Source: Massariosphaeria phaeospora
Lineage: Eukaryota > Ascomycota > Dothideomycetes > Pleosporales
DNA: 64,000 nucleotides
NCBI GenBank assembly: GCA_011032825.1
Contig: JAADJZ010000008.1
Coordinates: 1,116,001-1,180,000, forward strand
Direction: 5' to 3'
Under the pieces are notes generated by a model. The model saw only the letters and a program-made list of their open reading frames with translations, was not told the DNA's origin and did no database searches. Every line of letters starts with the position of its first letter. Position 1 is the stretch's first letter. Below are positions 1 through 12,253 of the stretch, piece by piece. The position numbers and the translations under genes were made by a program.

Positions 1-1231
1 TGAGGATCCAGACTAGGAGGCCGTTCCCGCATCCGATATCCGCGAAGCCAGGGAACTCGCGCTGGGCCTTTGCTCTGCGCTGATTCTCAGCGTCCTGACC
101 ACGGGTTTCCTCATCGTTCCGCGCAGCAGCATCTTGCGCAGACTCCACTTTATCCGAAGAACGCTTCCCGCCATACATGTCCGTCCACAGCTCGACCAAG
201 AACGCGGCAATGCCCAGATCCTCAAAGACGTGCTTCTCAGCCGGCGTTTGCTCTACCCAGCGCTCGATCAAGCCGACGGCGTACTTACCCTTCAGATACG
301 CATACGTGTCCTGGAAGGGTTTCTGCGCGATGACGACGTCGTGGTGCACGCGCTTCTGGTAGCCGGCCATGCGCCCGCGCGAATGCTTGTGGATGATCTC
401 GAGCATCTTCAACGCAGTGCGCGACAGTCGGTTGTCGAGCGGTTTCTCAGGGAACAGGTCGTAGTATACAGATAGTGTGCCCGGCGGTGCGGCGGAGCGG
501 GACGGCGCATCGCGCTGGAACGTGTACAGTATGGCCAGGCCGCGGACCTTGGGGTGGTAGAAGGGGATGGATGCTGGGTCTGAGACGTGCGGGAGATAGA
601 CTACGAGATAGCGGTCCGCGGCAATCTGGCGCGTGGTCCCTGATGTGTTGTCCTGGATGGTGATTCGTTCAGTGGACGTAAACAAATGGCATGTTTGCAG
701 CAGCGGCGCGTCCAGTTTCGGGTTTCTGGGTATGAGCTTCCGCACGACCGTCCACTCGAGCGAATAGCCCGCAACACCGCCTACAATCAATCGGGGTTGG
801 TGGTCTGTCTTCATGTGCTTGACGATGCTGGCAAGCTCATGTGGATGCCGTGCCGTGGGGTTGAATGTCGCATCCGCGAAACTCTTATACGACAGCTCGG
901 CGCGCGATAGGTGCGATGCCGTCAAATTTGGATTCTCCAGCAGATTGCGGCTCACGTCGAGAAAGTACTCCGGGGTAAATTTCGCCGGCGCTGATTGCAC
1001 GATGGTCCATATCTCGGGCGGCAGTCCAGATTCGAGCTGAGGCGCTTCTTCCAGGTTTACCGGTTCGAATTTTGCGCCGTTCGACTGCGCAGGCCGGGAC
1101 AGTTTGTTGTCGGAGTCGTGCCCAGGTTTCATAAGCTTCTCGTGTGGCTCCGTTGAGGATTCAGGCGCTTCGGTTTCTGCGCCATCTTCTGGTGTGATAT
1201 TTGGGTGCTGGTTCCCATCTGTGTGAAGCAT
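1..1231 (-). CDS. TRM44: tRNA (uracil-2'-O-)-methyltransferase Trm44, C-terminal part beyond window
   Basis: Probable SAM-dependent enzyme that 2'-O-methylates U44 of serine tRNAs in the cytoplasm. The frame is open from the ATG at 1229-1231 to the left edge (about 410 residues, no intron needed), so the 3' part of the gene is missing. The first ~75 residues are polar and variable. The stretch after that (around PPEIWTIV, then RLIVGGVAGYSLEWTVVRKL) fits the family N-terminal region. The last visible residues, FADIGCGNGLLVWIL, are the SAM-binding motif I, which in this family lies in mid-protein. The start is the first in-frame ATG and is preceded by a purine-rich AAAGGAGGAT. It is one of five consecutive minus-strand genes. 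The name rests on motif I and family-like flanking sequence. Confidence 0.87.
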   Translation of the reverse strand, partial: MLHTDGNQHPNITPEDGAETEAPESSTEPHEKLMKPGHDSDNKLSRPAQSNGAKFEPVNLEEAPQLESGLPPEIWTIVQSAPAKFTPEYFLDVSRNLLENPNLTASHLSRAELSYKSFADATFNPTARHPHELASIVKHMKTDHQPRLIVGGVAGYSLEWTVVRKLIPRNPKLDAPLLQTCHLFTSTERITIQDNTSGTTRQIAADRYLVVYLPHVSDPASIPFYHPKVRGLAILYTFQRDAPSRSAAPPGTLSVYYDLFPEKPLDNRLSRTALKMLEIIHKHSRGRMAGYQKRVHHDVVIAQKPFQDTYAYLKGKYAVGLIERWVEQTPAEKHVFEDLGIAAFLVELWTDMYGGKRSSDKVESAQDAAARNDEETRGQDAENQRRAKAQREFPGFADIGCGNGLLVWIL

Positions 1232-1647
1232 ATCCTCCTTTTGCGGTGATGGGAAAACTCTAGCTTGCAGCTCTATGATGAAGAATCTCAGGCAACTCTA
1301 GATTACACCAAGAAAGGCTAACCCAGACATGCTATTCGACATGAAATAAACGGTGTGCAATGATCGGGTATGTGAAGGGATGAGTCCGAAGGTTGGAAGG
1401 ATGCAGGAGTGGACCCGACTCGGCTAACACACGTGAACCTACTAGTGCGTTGGAATAAGCGGCCATAGTTGTAGTTACTAACGTGAGGCCTTGCTAGACT
1501 CCAGAATGAAATGTTTCTATATGTCTCTATACCCATTCCCCAATGAAGAGATACCCATCCATTTTACACAACGCCCTCAAATGCACACCACCACCACCAC
1601 CTTCACAGTTTCCCCGCACCACGTCCCCCACCCACCATCCTACCTCC
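1232..1647. other. Intergenic, TRM44 upstream / GNA1 downstream
   Basis: 416 bp. It must contain the TRM44 promoter and the GNA1 3' UTR. No clear TATA box, repeat or RNA gene seen. Short ORFs on both strands look random. Confidence 0.6.
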
Positions 1648-2260
1648 CTACTGCCCCCCCTTCGGCTTATTCTGCCCATAGTAATGCGCCATCTCCAAGC
1701 CGGCGCGCTTGAACCCACACTTGACATAGAAGCCCTCGTTGGCCTCGGAGCAGTCCAGAATCGACTTGTAGCAGCCGACCTTCTCGGCGACAAAGTCCAG
1801 CGCTTGGATGATGCGCAGGCCCAGCTTCTTGCCCTGCTGGTCCTTGGCCACGGCAATGTCCTCGATGTGGCCGACGAGCCCGAGGTTGTGGATGAACTTG
1901 CGCTCGACGAGCAGCGCGCCCGTGCCGACGATGTGGTTGGCTGCGTCGGTGATGCAGAGTAGGAAGTACTCGTCGTTGTGGTGCGCCATCCATTCGTAGC
2001 GCTCGTTCCATTGCTGGTGCGGTGGGGGGTTAGCATGAAGGCGAGCGGAGATGACATGGGAGACTGGGTCGCACCTGTTCGGTCACGTCCCCGACCGTCG
2101 TGAGCACCCTCAGCACGTCCAGGAACCCGTTGTGATAGTCTGATCGCTGCAGCGGCCGGCACTTGTAGCCTTCAGGCAGCTCCGACACGACATCGGGGGA
2201 GACGAGCGCGGAGCTGAACAGCGGCGTGTTTGCATCCGTGACAGGAGCTTGGAGTGCCAT
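1648..2260 (-). CDS. GNA1: Glucosamine 6-phosphate N-acetyltransferase
   Basis: Transfers acetyl from acetyl-CoA to glucosamine-6-phosphate, an early step towards UDP-GlcNAc for chitin, N-glycans and GPI anchors; cytosolic. Two exons: 2075-2260 and 1648-2013, with a 61-bp intron (GTGCGA..CACCAG) that keeps phase 0. The spliced protein is 183 aa, a little longer than the ~160-aa yeast enzyme. It is a single GNAT fold: motif A reads IEDIAVAKDQQGKKLG, with the acetyl-CoA pyrophosphate loop QQGKKLG. It is followed by KSILDCSEANEGFYVKCGF, with the conserved C-terminal NxxFYxKxGF signature seen as NEGFYVKCGF. The start is the only ATG upstream of the conserved YKCRPLQRSDY. Identification is firm. 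Confidence 0.95.
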
Positions 2261-2801
2261 TTCGCCTCTAAGTTTGCCCGGAAAGATAATGCGCAGCTAG
2301 AAGAGCCCCAGGAGAGGTTTCAAACGTGTTCGAGGGGTGAGGCGGGGGCAATTGAAGATGCTGGTGTCTGTCGGTGTGGAGGGAATCGAGGGGTTGCCAG
2401 GTACAGCTGGCTTTATCGATAAGGCGGATGGCTAGCTGTTTTGGGGTGGGCCTTTGCAAATCAATATATTTCGATGGAGTATAAATACTACAGATGATCT
2501 AATAAAGATATTCGCAGCAGCCAGGATAACTATTTGCTGTGCTGTCGAGGGAAGTGGTAAAGACTCCGTCTGCTAAAATTAGACCTCAGGACTTTGCATA
2601 GCTACCTAGGCAAGCTTAAAAACACATACCCGGAAGAACCTTCACCTTCATCATAAATCTAACCAACTACATGCTACATCCCATCTTTTACATCTCCACG
2701 TCACCTACAAAAATCCATCCACCACGTTCCTCCCTGATCAAATTTCATACCCCTAGTCCTGTACACCTCCACCACCTTGATAGCCTAAAGGGATCGATAT
2801 C
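2261..2801. other. Intergenic, GNA1 upstream
   Basis: 541 bp between the GNA1 start and the stop of the next minus-strand gene. It carries AT-rich stretches around 2460-2520 (tataaatacta at about 2480). These are too far from GNA1 to call as its TATA box. No gene or repeat seen. Confidence 0.55.
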
Positions 2802-4871
2802 CTACAGGCTGACCTGTCGACATGCTTTCAGCACAGCTTCAGCATCAACGTCGCCGTCCTCAAAGTCTAGTCCTACGAACTTTGCCAACACCCCTGCGAG
2901 TTCCGTGTTTTGGCGTTGTAGAGACACGAGCCTCTGCTGCTGCTGCCGTGCCGAGTTATCCCCCGAACTCTCCTCATCTCCAGTATCCCCGCCGCGTTTG
3001 GGCGACTTACGTAACGAACCAAGAGCCTGTACTGTTGCGGATAGCGCCCCGGCAACCGTATCAGCCTCTCTTCTCGGGACCTCCTTCCTCTTGATCCGTT
3101 TCAGATCTCTCAATTTCCGCGCTCTCGTCTGCTCCTCCCTTGTAGCCAGTGGATGATCGTCTACAGGTATTGGCTTCGGCGACTTTGGCGACCTGCGCGA
3201 ACTGCGCGGCGGAGGTGCTGGAGGCATAGTGTAGGGGGCGTTGAAGTCCGCTATCGCATGCTCGAGCTCTGGGCTTGCCAGCGGGTTGAGCATCTCGTCT
3301 GTCCAGGCAATCGAAACGTGCCTTGACCGCCGCTTTGACCCGGCCCTGGAAACAGGTAAGGTGATGCTTCTGTCATGATCCAGGTTGCTAGCTGGTATCA
3401 CTATGCGGAGATGCTTTGCTCCTCCTAGAGTCCTCGTCTCTCGGGCACAGGCTGGCACGACAGGCTCCGGCCGTGTAGTTTGAGGTGATCCTTCCACGGA
3501 GCCGACTCTCGCCGCAAGGCTTTTCTTCCCTTTCACTTTGAACATCTTGAGTCCAGAATTCTTCCTTGACCGCAGTGATGGCTCAGGTGAAGGACCCGTG
3601 TTCTTCAAGTAGAAACAAAGATCGTTTAGCTCAGTCGATGCGGTGATGGCAGCATGGCCTGAGACGGGTGGCGCCATCCGGCCCATAGTCGATGAACCTG
3701 GACTTGCAGCTGGTCCCAATCGGAGCTGTGCGAGGGTCTTCGGTTCATTGAGTGCATCGTACTTCTTCTCGTAAGGTGAGTACTCTCCTTCGATTGCTGA
3801 TGCAAGATCACTTTGCAAAGAGGATTCAGAATGACATCGAAGCCGTGACCTAGGGAGCTTATGTAGTCTATCGGGGTTGCGGTCCGGTAGATCAGGGATC
3901 TGTGGAACTCCTAAGTCTTCGATCGGAAACACTGCTGTAGGCTCTATAGTAAAACTGGAAAGATGTTGTTCCGTTGAACCGGTTGTTGCATCCACTATGC
4001 TAGACCCTTGATAGTTGTCGTTTAGGTCCGGCGTGTGCAATGGAAATGCTACTTGGCTGTCAAAGTAATCTTGAATGGCCCGAAATGTGGAAGTCTCAGC
4101 TATATCGTCGATATCTACCTGTGGTGGTAAGTCGTCGATGGTACCACCAGTGCCTACACGCCGATGTCGGGCAACCCAAGGCTCTAGCGGTGAATGTTTG
4201 GAGGCGGTGATGGATCTCGAAGCAGAAATCTTGAAAGGGGTTTGACGTCGTCGGCGTTTCCGGTCATCCTGCCCCGAGTATATGGGGTCGACTTGCTCAC
4301 TGTTGAGTTGGGAAGAACTGTCTTGCGGCGATCGATTTGTCGCCTTGCTGCTCACAGGATTGCTGAAAGAGCCTCCAAGTACCGTCCGCTGTTGCATGTT
4401 GGTCTCTCCGTTGGGATGGTGAAACATATCCTTGACAAATAATTCAGTTGGCGCAACCTCGTTCACGGCCCGACTAATTTGAGCACTCCAGGAACCTAAA
4501 GACGAATTTGGCCTGTGTTTAGCAGACGAGCTGCGTGTGTTTCCGCCGGAGCTTCCTTGATAGGAGGTAGGTGGGCTGGTGTAGCTCTCCACAGAGGACG
4601 ATTGCAAATCAGTGTGCCTGGCCGTCCGCATTTCGAACTTGCGAGGAGTGTGGTTGATGAAATTCCCACGCTGTCGCTGTTGGACATTGGGCTCCTGTAG
4701 AAGTAGCTGTATCGGAATAGTCTCAGTCGTACGAGCGTCGTCGTCCGGGTCCTTGATTTCGTCCTGGGTTGAGGGAGGGAATTGTGCTTCGTGTGAGCGT
4801 TGAGTCCAAGCTATTATCTCTTCATGGGCTCCTGCAAATTCGAATGCACTGATTCCTGGGTGCCCAAACAT
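2802..4871 (-). CDS. Hypothetical disordered protein with C-terminal coiled coil, 689 aa
   Basis: Not recognised. The open frame runs further upstream, but the first ATG is at 4869-4871 (MFGHPGISAFEF), so that start is used; a 5' exon cannot be excluded. The product is mostly low-complexity and rich in Ser, Pro, Arg and Asp. A basic patch DRKRRRRQTPFK could be a nuclear localisation signal. Around residues 540-565 is a serine/arginine stretch (SRAGSKRRSRHVSIAW) that looks like a phosphorylation site. The C-terminal ~90 residues are helical and charged (KLRDLKRIKRKEVPRREAD, then QRLVSLQRQNTELAGVLAKF), a likely coiled coil or leucine-repeat segment. No catalytic domain is visible. A nuclear or scaffold role is only inference. 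Confidence 0.7.
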   Translation of the reverse strand: MFGHPGISAFEFAGAHEEIIAWTQRSHEAQFPPSTQDEIKDPDDDARTTETIPIQLLLQEPNVQQRQRGNFINHTPRKFEMRTARHTDLQSSSVESYTSPPTSYQGSSGGNTRSSSAKHRPNSSLGSWSAQISRAVNEVAPTELFVKDMFHHPNGETNMQQRTVLGGSFSNPVSSKATNRSPQDSSSQLNSEQVDPIYSGQDDRKRRRRQTPFKISASRSITASKHSPLEPWVARHRRVGTGGTIDDLPPQVDIDDIAETSTFRAIQDYFDSQVAFPLHTPDLNDNYQGSSIVDATTGSTEQHLSSFTIEPTAVFPIEDLGVPQIPDLPDRNPDRLHKLPRSRLRCHSESSLQSDLASAIEGEYSPYEKKYDALNEPKTLAQLRLGPAASPGSSTMGRMAPPVSGHAAITASTELNDLCFYLKNTGPSPEPSLRSRKNSGLKMFKVKGKKSLAARVGSVEGSPQTTRPEPVVPACARETRTLGGAKHLRIVIPASNLDHDRSITLPVSRAGSKRRSRHVSIAWTDEMLNPLASPELEHAIADFNAPYTMPPAPPPRSSRRSPKSPKPIPVDDHPLATREEQTRARKLRDLKRIKRKEVPRREADTVAGALSATVQALGSLRKSPKRGGDTGDEESSGDNSARQQQQRLVSLQRQNTELAGVLAKFVGLDFEDGDVDAEAVLKACRQVSL

Positions 4872-6184
4872 CGGAGCACGGTACTGACTTTGAAGAAGAG
4901 AATGGTCGGGGAGAGCATGGGGTACGGCAGAGTCATCTGCGAGGCGCTCCGGCAGATTATCACTGGGAGCCAGAATGCAGACGGTTGCCGTGAGCTCGGT
5001 CCAGATGGCCAGAGCTCTAGCATGAGCACAGCGCGTGCGAGGAACTGTTGGCTTGAGGACGTGGGACAATCAATTGCGCGGTACGCAGCACATGCAGTCG
5101 GGGTCGTACCTATGAAACTCGTGTGCGACGTGAACGCGTGTAGCCACAACTAACAAGTCCCGGTCAAGGTTGCAATCGAAGGGGATCTGCTGCGAGAAAG
5201 CAAATGCCCGATGGCAGATAGTGCCTGTGGTGCAACCTGCTGGCGTTATCCGAGGGCAGGGGCTTGGTTGAGTCGATACTCGGTTCGCGAGAAGAGACGT
5301 GACACTACAAGTCCTGACAGCTAGTGCTTCTAATCGTGTTCGGGTCGCTTATGTGCGTGAAGGGGGAATTGGATAGAACATGCGCGGAACAAGGCGTGGT
5401 GTGTGTGTGTGTGTGGATGGGTGAGTGTCAAGAGGGTTAGGGGCTGGATGAAAAAAGGGAAGCCGCCTTCCCTCGGAACATTAGAAGCCAGCAGATGGGC
5501 CGTGTCAATCGATCGGTCTAGGGACTCGGGACCGAAGACGTCGACGGGGCCGTCTCTCACGATGATTGGGTTTTAGGGCGTCGCACGACGCTTAGCGGTG
5601 GCACATCGCGAGGGTGGTACAAGCTGCCCGTTCGGGCAGGAGGCGACAGCTGACAATCAAGATCGTGACATGAAAGGAGAAAATGGTATATGGATATGCA
5701 GCATGGTAGACTCGCTTTGTAACTGACCGGGTGGTGAGAGTCGTGTCTGCAAGGGAATTAGGGTGATCGGGTTTCCTCGGCCAAGGCAACAGACGACATC
5801 AAGGCAGGAGCGACATTCTATACTAGGAGGCTTTAACAGACTCTACAGCGAGTGGTAGTCAGAGAGGCGGTTCCAGGAACTTGGTCCACAATGTGCGAAA
5901 ATAACATAGGGCATCGGGGCAGACTCATCCGACCGGCACTACACCCAACATGCACTCAGTGGTGTCTGTTTCTCCACGTACTACCGTGAGCATGGCGTTC
6001 AGCCACGCCTCTGCTCTCTATCTAGATCATGTCACGCGAACTTGTCTTCGCAGACCATAGTGTACAAAACGCCCTGGAAATGCTCCACATGCGTCCACCA
6101 ACGCCATCGCCTGGAAAGGAATAATTGTATGCACCAAAAGGGACAGAACCCACCCCATTCACACCATTCTCCATATCTCTTCTC
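4872..6184. other. Intergenic, 1.3 kb between unknown gene and SEN1
   Basis: Contains the promoter of the 689-aa gene and the SEN1 3' UTR. An open frame without ATG continues from the downstream gene to about 5069, so part may be an unrecognised 5' exon. The only repeat is a short GT run at 5399-5415. No other gene supported. Confidence 0.55.
5399..5415. repeat. (GT)8 microsatellite
   Basis: Uninterrupted dinucleotide run in the intergenic region upstream of the 689-aa gene. Confidence 0.85.
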
Positions 6185-9100
6185 CTACGGCTTCGTACGC
6201 TTCGTTGGCGGCATAAGCGGGTTAGCTGCTGGCTTTGCCCGCCTCCTAATCTTATGCTTCGCGCCCGCAGCCAGTCTACTCACCATATCGCCTGGTATGG
6301 GTGCGGCAGAGTCGGGCGCTGCCTTGTTCGCATCAGTGCCTGTTGTATCCGACAGACCCGCAGGCGTCGAACGGCCGCTGACACTGGCTGCCTTTGGCGT
6401 AGAATCAGACCAGGCATCTGCCATCTCAACATCCTCCATCTCGACGTCTGCCTTATTATCATCGCTGAACTTCCGCTTGGCGTTCGCATTGGACCCGTAT
6501 CCATCCATAGTGTCCTGCTTAACCTCCTGTTTGGTGTACTGTCCGCTCGACTTGCCGTAGTCAAGGGCGGACGAGCCAGAAGACTGATTGCTGTCTGTTC
6601 GACTCATCGGGGAAGACATTCCCTCGTCTTTGATCTGGAAAGGCCGGGCCGGCTTGTCATATAATCCTGGGGGAGTTGGGTAGCTACTCGAATGCTTGTG
6701 GAGTATCTTGAGAAGATCACCACCAGTATACCGGTCTCGCTGTTTCGCGTTTTCGACCAGCTTCTTCCAGAATTGGCCTCGAACTAGAGACTGCGAGTTA
6801 CCAAGTACCCACAACGATGATTTGGCTCGTGTTAGACCGACGTTCATACGGCGGATGTCTTGCAAGAAACCGATTCCTCCAGATGGGGACGCTCGCACAC
6901 AAGAGAATATGATAACTTCACTCTCTCGTCCCTGGAAAGCGTCCGTGGTATTGAACTCTATGTCCTCGATGATGGTAGGTCCATACTGCTGTGTGAAACG
7001 ATCCTTTAGGGCCCGCAGCTGACTCTTGTATGGTGTAATGATGCCCACTTTGCCCTTGAAGTCGTAATCGCGGTGATCAGAAATAAGTCGCTTGTACAAT
7101 TGCATAGCGACCGTGATCTCGGCCACGTTAATGAGCGAATGGCCTTTGGGCGCAGCTTGGTGGTGGCCTTGAACGTCGAAGAATCGGTAAGGGCCAAGCA
7201 GGAGGCTCTGATGCCAGGGTCGCTTCCGGAGACCGGCCATATCCCCACCGTCCAGCAGCTTCCCGTCGTAGAATGTTTGGCTAGGAAACACGCTGATTTC
7301 GGGGTGCATGCGGTATTGCGTGTCCAAAAGATGCACATCATCCGGATGATTCTTTTGCATTCGAACGAACAAACTCTGCTCGTATTGGAAGCGAGCCGCT
7401 TCTTTCGAAAAGACAGTAGGAGGCAACTGCTTCGGATCACCGACAAGAATACACTTGGCACAACCGTACTTGAGCGGGATGAGAGCGCTCATCTCAACGC
7501 ACTGTGCCGCTTCGTCGACGATGACTGTTTCAAACTCAATGTTCAGGCCCTGGAACATGTCGTGACCACTACCGCTGAGCGTAGCACAGATGACGTGCGC
7601 TTCCGCGAGAATTTGTTCTTGGGCTCGCCGTCGATTTAGTTCGGCATTGCGGCTCGCTGTCTTTTCGTTATCTTTCGCATTATCGATCTGAGTTCCGAGC
7701 ATTGCTTTGTGTCTACGAAGAGCGTTCATCTCGTCTTGCAATTTGGAGGCATCCGGTCCCTTTATTAACCCAGAGTCAAGTTGCTCTCGAACATTGCGAA
7801 GTTGCTCAGACACCTCTTTATGCTCTTGGAAGATTTTGCGCGTGGCCTCCGCATCCTTCCCATTCGAGGAATTCATGCCGAGTTTCTTTCCGACAAGCTC
7901 TTCCAACGTCACGTCTTTGATATTTGCATTGATAGCATCACTACGGCCAATGCGCACCACATTGACCTTGCGCTCATCACCATTCAAAGTCTTTATGCCG
8001 TTTTTGAATCGCATGACCAACTCATCGACAGCAGCGTTACTCGGAGCGCAAACGAGTAGTTTCTTCGGCGCAACATCGGAGCGGGACTGACCCGGAGCTG
8101 GTATGGCAGTGCTACGATTACGAAGGGTCTCTGATAGAATCGCGCCCACTATAGCAACTATGGTCTTGGTCTTTCCTGATCCTGGAGGCCTACGTCAATG
8201 TTAGCAGTTGTTTATACGGAATTTCATGGTTAATAAATACCCTTGAATCAAGGTAAACGCATCGTTATCGATTGCGGACTTGACCGCTTTTGCCTGTGCT
8301 TTGTTCACCTGATAATTTGCTATCAGTGGGTCTAGCTGGTTATCCTTGTATTTCAGGAGGGGTGACGGCTTCGCGCGGATGATTTCGTCGCACAGATCGT
8401 AGTACTGAAGACCCAGAAGCGCACCATACTCGCGCTCTAGAGGAGTGATTGATTGAAGTTTCGAACCGAAAACTGTTCCGTTCGGTACCAAGGATGCTTG
8501 CAAAGAGTTTCCTGGCACGATGCGATATGAGACTTCTACATGGGCTTGCTTCCTAAGTACGCGGAAGACCCTGGCAAGGCAGTGAGCATCTTCCGTAGAA
8601 GGTGTGCGCGACCTTGAGAGAAGCACAACATCACCCTCCGAAACATGTAGCTCGCGATTCTCGACGTGCGTCATTGTACTGCCAACTTCCTGGAACGCGT
8701 CCACACTCGCTCGTGAGACAATACGGATCTCGTAGGGTTTGAACGCGGTCTCCTCACGGGCCTTGACGAAACCTTGCCAGGCTTCAAGCGTAAGCAAAGG
8801 TTCAAATGTCGATTGATAGTCCATTGGAGTGCGGAAAGTATTGGGCACGGCTGTATAGATGTCTGTTCTCGAGTTTGGGGGAAAGTCGCCTTCATGAAAG
8901 TAGTTCCAGCCTAGAATGATTCTGTGAAGCGAAGAGAGGTCTGGGGCCAAGCGAGCACGCATGTCCTTGATGGATCGAACGACCTTCCTCTTTTTCACGG
9001 GCATCTGCACTTTGACTTCGTTGACGATAGTGGTTTTGGACACGGGCTTGGCCTTCATCTTCCTTATCCCGAAGAGATCTTCATCGAAATCACCTTCGTC

Positions 9101-12100
9101 GTCGGACTCGTCTGAAGAGTGCATCAAGCCCTCTCCTTTGGCCGCCTGGTCTTTTCCTAATACGCCGAGGCCATCTAATCCTGAGCCAGCTTCAGCAGTG
9201 TGTGCAGACAGACCCCTGCTTTGCTTTGCCAGAGCAATAGCGGCGGCCTTCTCTTTCTTTGCATTTTCCAGCTCCAGGTGACGTTTTTTCTTGAATTCCG
9301 CTTGAGTCGCTAATTTCGACGCGTCTGTGTGTGCTATTTTGGTAGCTTTGCTTTCACGAGTTTTTGTTGCTTCCAATTTAGCCTTGAAAGCTGTGGCGGC
9401 TGGAGTAACGCTTGCATAGAGCCTCGCACGCGCTTCGGACTCCCTGGCTTTGCTATCTGAAACTGTGGATCCAGTGGACATCCATTTGCTCAAGGAGCCT
9501 TGCCTCGGGGGCTTGACGGGTTCTTCTGCTTTGACTACAGAATGTCCGAGATGGGTTTCAAGGGCCCGTTGCAGCTCCGCCTGTTGCTGCATGCTGAGTT
9601 TTGCTCGTATGTCGCCTGAGAGGATCTTTTCCATGTATGAGAGAGTTTCTGCATCTACTTCAATGGTGACACCTTTCAAGCGGACAAGGAGCTTGCCAAT
9701 AAGAGTGACAGACTTGCTAGAAAGAAACTCATCCCTGAGGCGGAGCCACTTCGCCATACCTTCCATAGTCTTTGCGGGCAATTGTAACAGTTCCTGGAGT
9801 AGTGCGGTCCGCGATGTAGCCTCTTCCTTGTCTTTATCAGTGCTTCTCAGTGCACTGGCAAAAATACTACACTGGTCAAAGAGCAGGTCAGCAAATTGCA
9901 TGGTATCGCGACAAAAGTCCATCATTGTAGCCTTTTCGTAGTAACCCAGATTACTCCAGGCCTCAGTAGTGGCGAATATCACGGTGAGCACATCCCATAA
10001 ATTCTTCCAGAAGTTCAGCGTAACTCCCGCTTCGTCAGCTGTGAGGGTTCGAGATCGAAGTATACCATCCTGAGAGTTGCACATGACATCGATGATATCC
10101 GAACAGGTCCTGATCATGCTAGGGGCTGGCGCAAAGGCTTTCTTACGCATGATTTGGCGGATTGAACCTGATATTCCTGAAAGGACATTCTTATAGTACG
10201 CATTCAAGATATGTTGGAGTGCGTTTCGTCGTTCGTCCTGAGAGCTGACCACTTTCAATAGCTCGATCGCGGAACTTCGGCTATCTTCTGCAGATGAAAA
10301 GAGTGGCGACACGATAGCGCTAGATGTAGTAGGTTTTTCAAATAGTGCTGCAAGTTGTTTCGGGTCGAATTCGGCCAGCCGATCAATGATATCAGTTATA
10401 GACTGTGAGAGAAGCTTGAATCGATCATTGAAATGCCGCACTGTTGGGGGAATCTTGTCGACACCAGATTTCATAGACAATGGCTCCAACCCTACAAGGT
10501 TTCGACCTGCAACTAGTATATGCGTTGCGAGCTCGATATTCTTAATATCAACGGCTCTAAGGATCGTTTTCCAGATCGGGCTAGACGGCGGCGTTTCTGT
10601 AGGGGACGGTTGTTTCGCCGAGATCAATTGTCTCTCAACGATGAGGGACTGAGACTCTAGGATAAAAGCATGTTGAATCATCGATAGGCCTAATTGCAAG
10701 TCTTCTTGTTTTTTCAGACTGCTAAACCGTTTCAGACCAGCGACGATGATCTGTATATGATTGGATAGCGTTCCTAGCATTCCATTCACAGTAGGCTGAC
10801 CCACGAAGTCAGATGTCTTGACTTCACTCATTCGTCGGAATGCATAGTCCAAAACTCGAAGACCCTCGCGAAAACATTGCTCTCGAGATGTTCGCGAAAA
10901 CTGCTCGGATTGGAGACGACCAAAAAACTGGTTGGCGAACGCCCCGACCGCGAGAGTCAAATTTGCAGGTTTGATGGACGCAAGGAACGGAATAATCCAT
11001 CCAAGAGATTCCTGCAGAGCAGCCTGATCATCCTCGCTGTCTTCAGTCGCCACGATGAGTATTTGCTTGAGGACAGGGCTGTTGAAGACTTGCTCAACAA
11101 TGGTGGCGGTAGAAGGCGTTATCGCGTCCATGGCGTCCCAGAAATCAGTAGGAGACTTTTCGAGAAGCAGCTTCATTGTAGAAACCAGGTCCAGGAAGCT
11201 TTCCGAGTTGAGGGAGAGATGATCCAAGAGAAGTCGGTAAAACTCTCCATCCAATCCCCGGATCGAGTGCGTGATTAGGTCTTTGTCTAACTTGCTGACG
11301 ATTAGCCTCACGCCACGCCAGAAGGTGGTGAGGAAGGGGAGGTCGAGGTTCGTCATCTGCACCTTCATCATCGCATCGACTAAGTAGTCTCTAACAGCCC
11401 AGTCGAATTCGGATTTCAACATGTTTCGCTTGAATGTTGACCATGACAGAAACGCCCAGTTCTGGCGCCGTTCATTTCGGCAGAAGAGAAAACGGGTCAT
11501 GGCAGGAAGGAATGCCTGCAGCTTTAGACGTTTCTTGGTCTGCACCATCTGAAACGGCTGGTCAAGATGAGCCGTAAGAAGCTCCTCGTTCCGAATCAGG
11601 GCATCACAGCTCAACGCTTCGAAGAAGGCGTATGTTGCTTCATCGGGGAGGATGCGGACGCCCCGCATTGCTGGGTCAGCCTCACGCAGTACCGTATTTG
11701 CTTCGTCTAGCCCGACTTTTATACGCTTTAGACATAGCTCGTCGATGGTGCCCAAGAACTCGACGACCATCTCTTCGTCATATTGTCTGTCTCCAGTCAG
11801 CCTATGCCCGGAGGCTCGCTCAGTATCGGATGCGTACTCGATAAGCCTAATTTTCCAATCGGCCCTGGCCTGGTGGAAGACGCGGATACAGACATCGCAA
11901 GAGGTCATGAGCTTATCCAATCGCTTTTCCAGCCATTCTTTGTGCGGTGCCGCTTCGTCTCCATCGAACGCGAATATCTGCATTGCGCCGAGCGCAACCC
12001 ATTTCCGATCTTGGGCCTCTTTCACTTTGTTCCGGCGCTCTGTGATTGCCGTCGCGTCCGTTTCGGGTTCTAGATTAGCTACGTCTTCGTCGAAGTAGAT

Positions 12101-12253
12101 CGAGGCGTCACTGCCATTCCGGGGACAAAAGAGGTGCTGGTCGGCGGGCAGCGTCCTCAGTTCACTGAAGTAAAGCATAATGGTTAGCTGAGAGTACGTG
12201 AGAGCGGTGGGAAGGGAAGAGGCCTACTTGATCTGTTCTACAATCTCTGCCAT
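6185..12253 (-). CDS. SEN1: Sen1-type superfamily 1 RNA/DNA helicase
   Basis: Nuclear helicase that unwinds RNA:DNA hybrids and, in yeast, terminates Pol II transcription of non-coding RNAs and short genes. Three exons: 12228-12253 (a 26-bp first exon, MAEIVEQI), 8241-12164 and 6185-8189. Phases fit and give 1984 aa, the size expected for filamentous fungi. The start was chosen because splicing joins MAEIVEQI to NELRTLPADQHLFCPR, the conserved N-terminus. The N-terminal ~1000 residues are the helical Sen1_N region; 1050-1200 are charged and acidic. The helicase core has GPPGSGKTKT (Walker A, near 1317, split by intron 2), DEAAQC (motif II, near 1542), GDPKQLPPTV, QYRMHPEIS, DAFQGRESEV and RRMNVGLTRAKSS. 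The C-terminus is basic (KHKIRRRAK), a likely NLS. Identification is firm. Confidence 0.95.

Noticed and set aside
1543..1962. 139-codon plus-strand ORF
   Set aside because: Antisense shadow of GNA1 exon 2.
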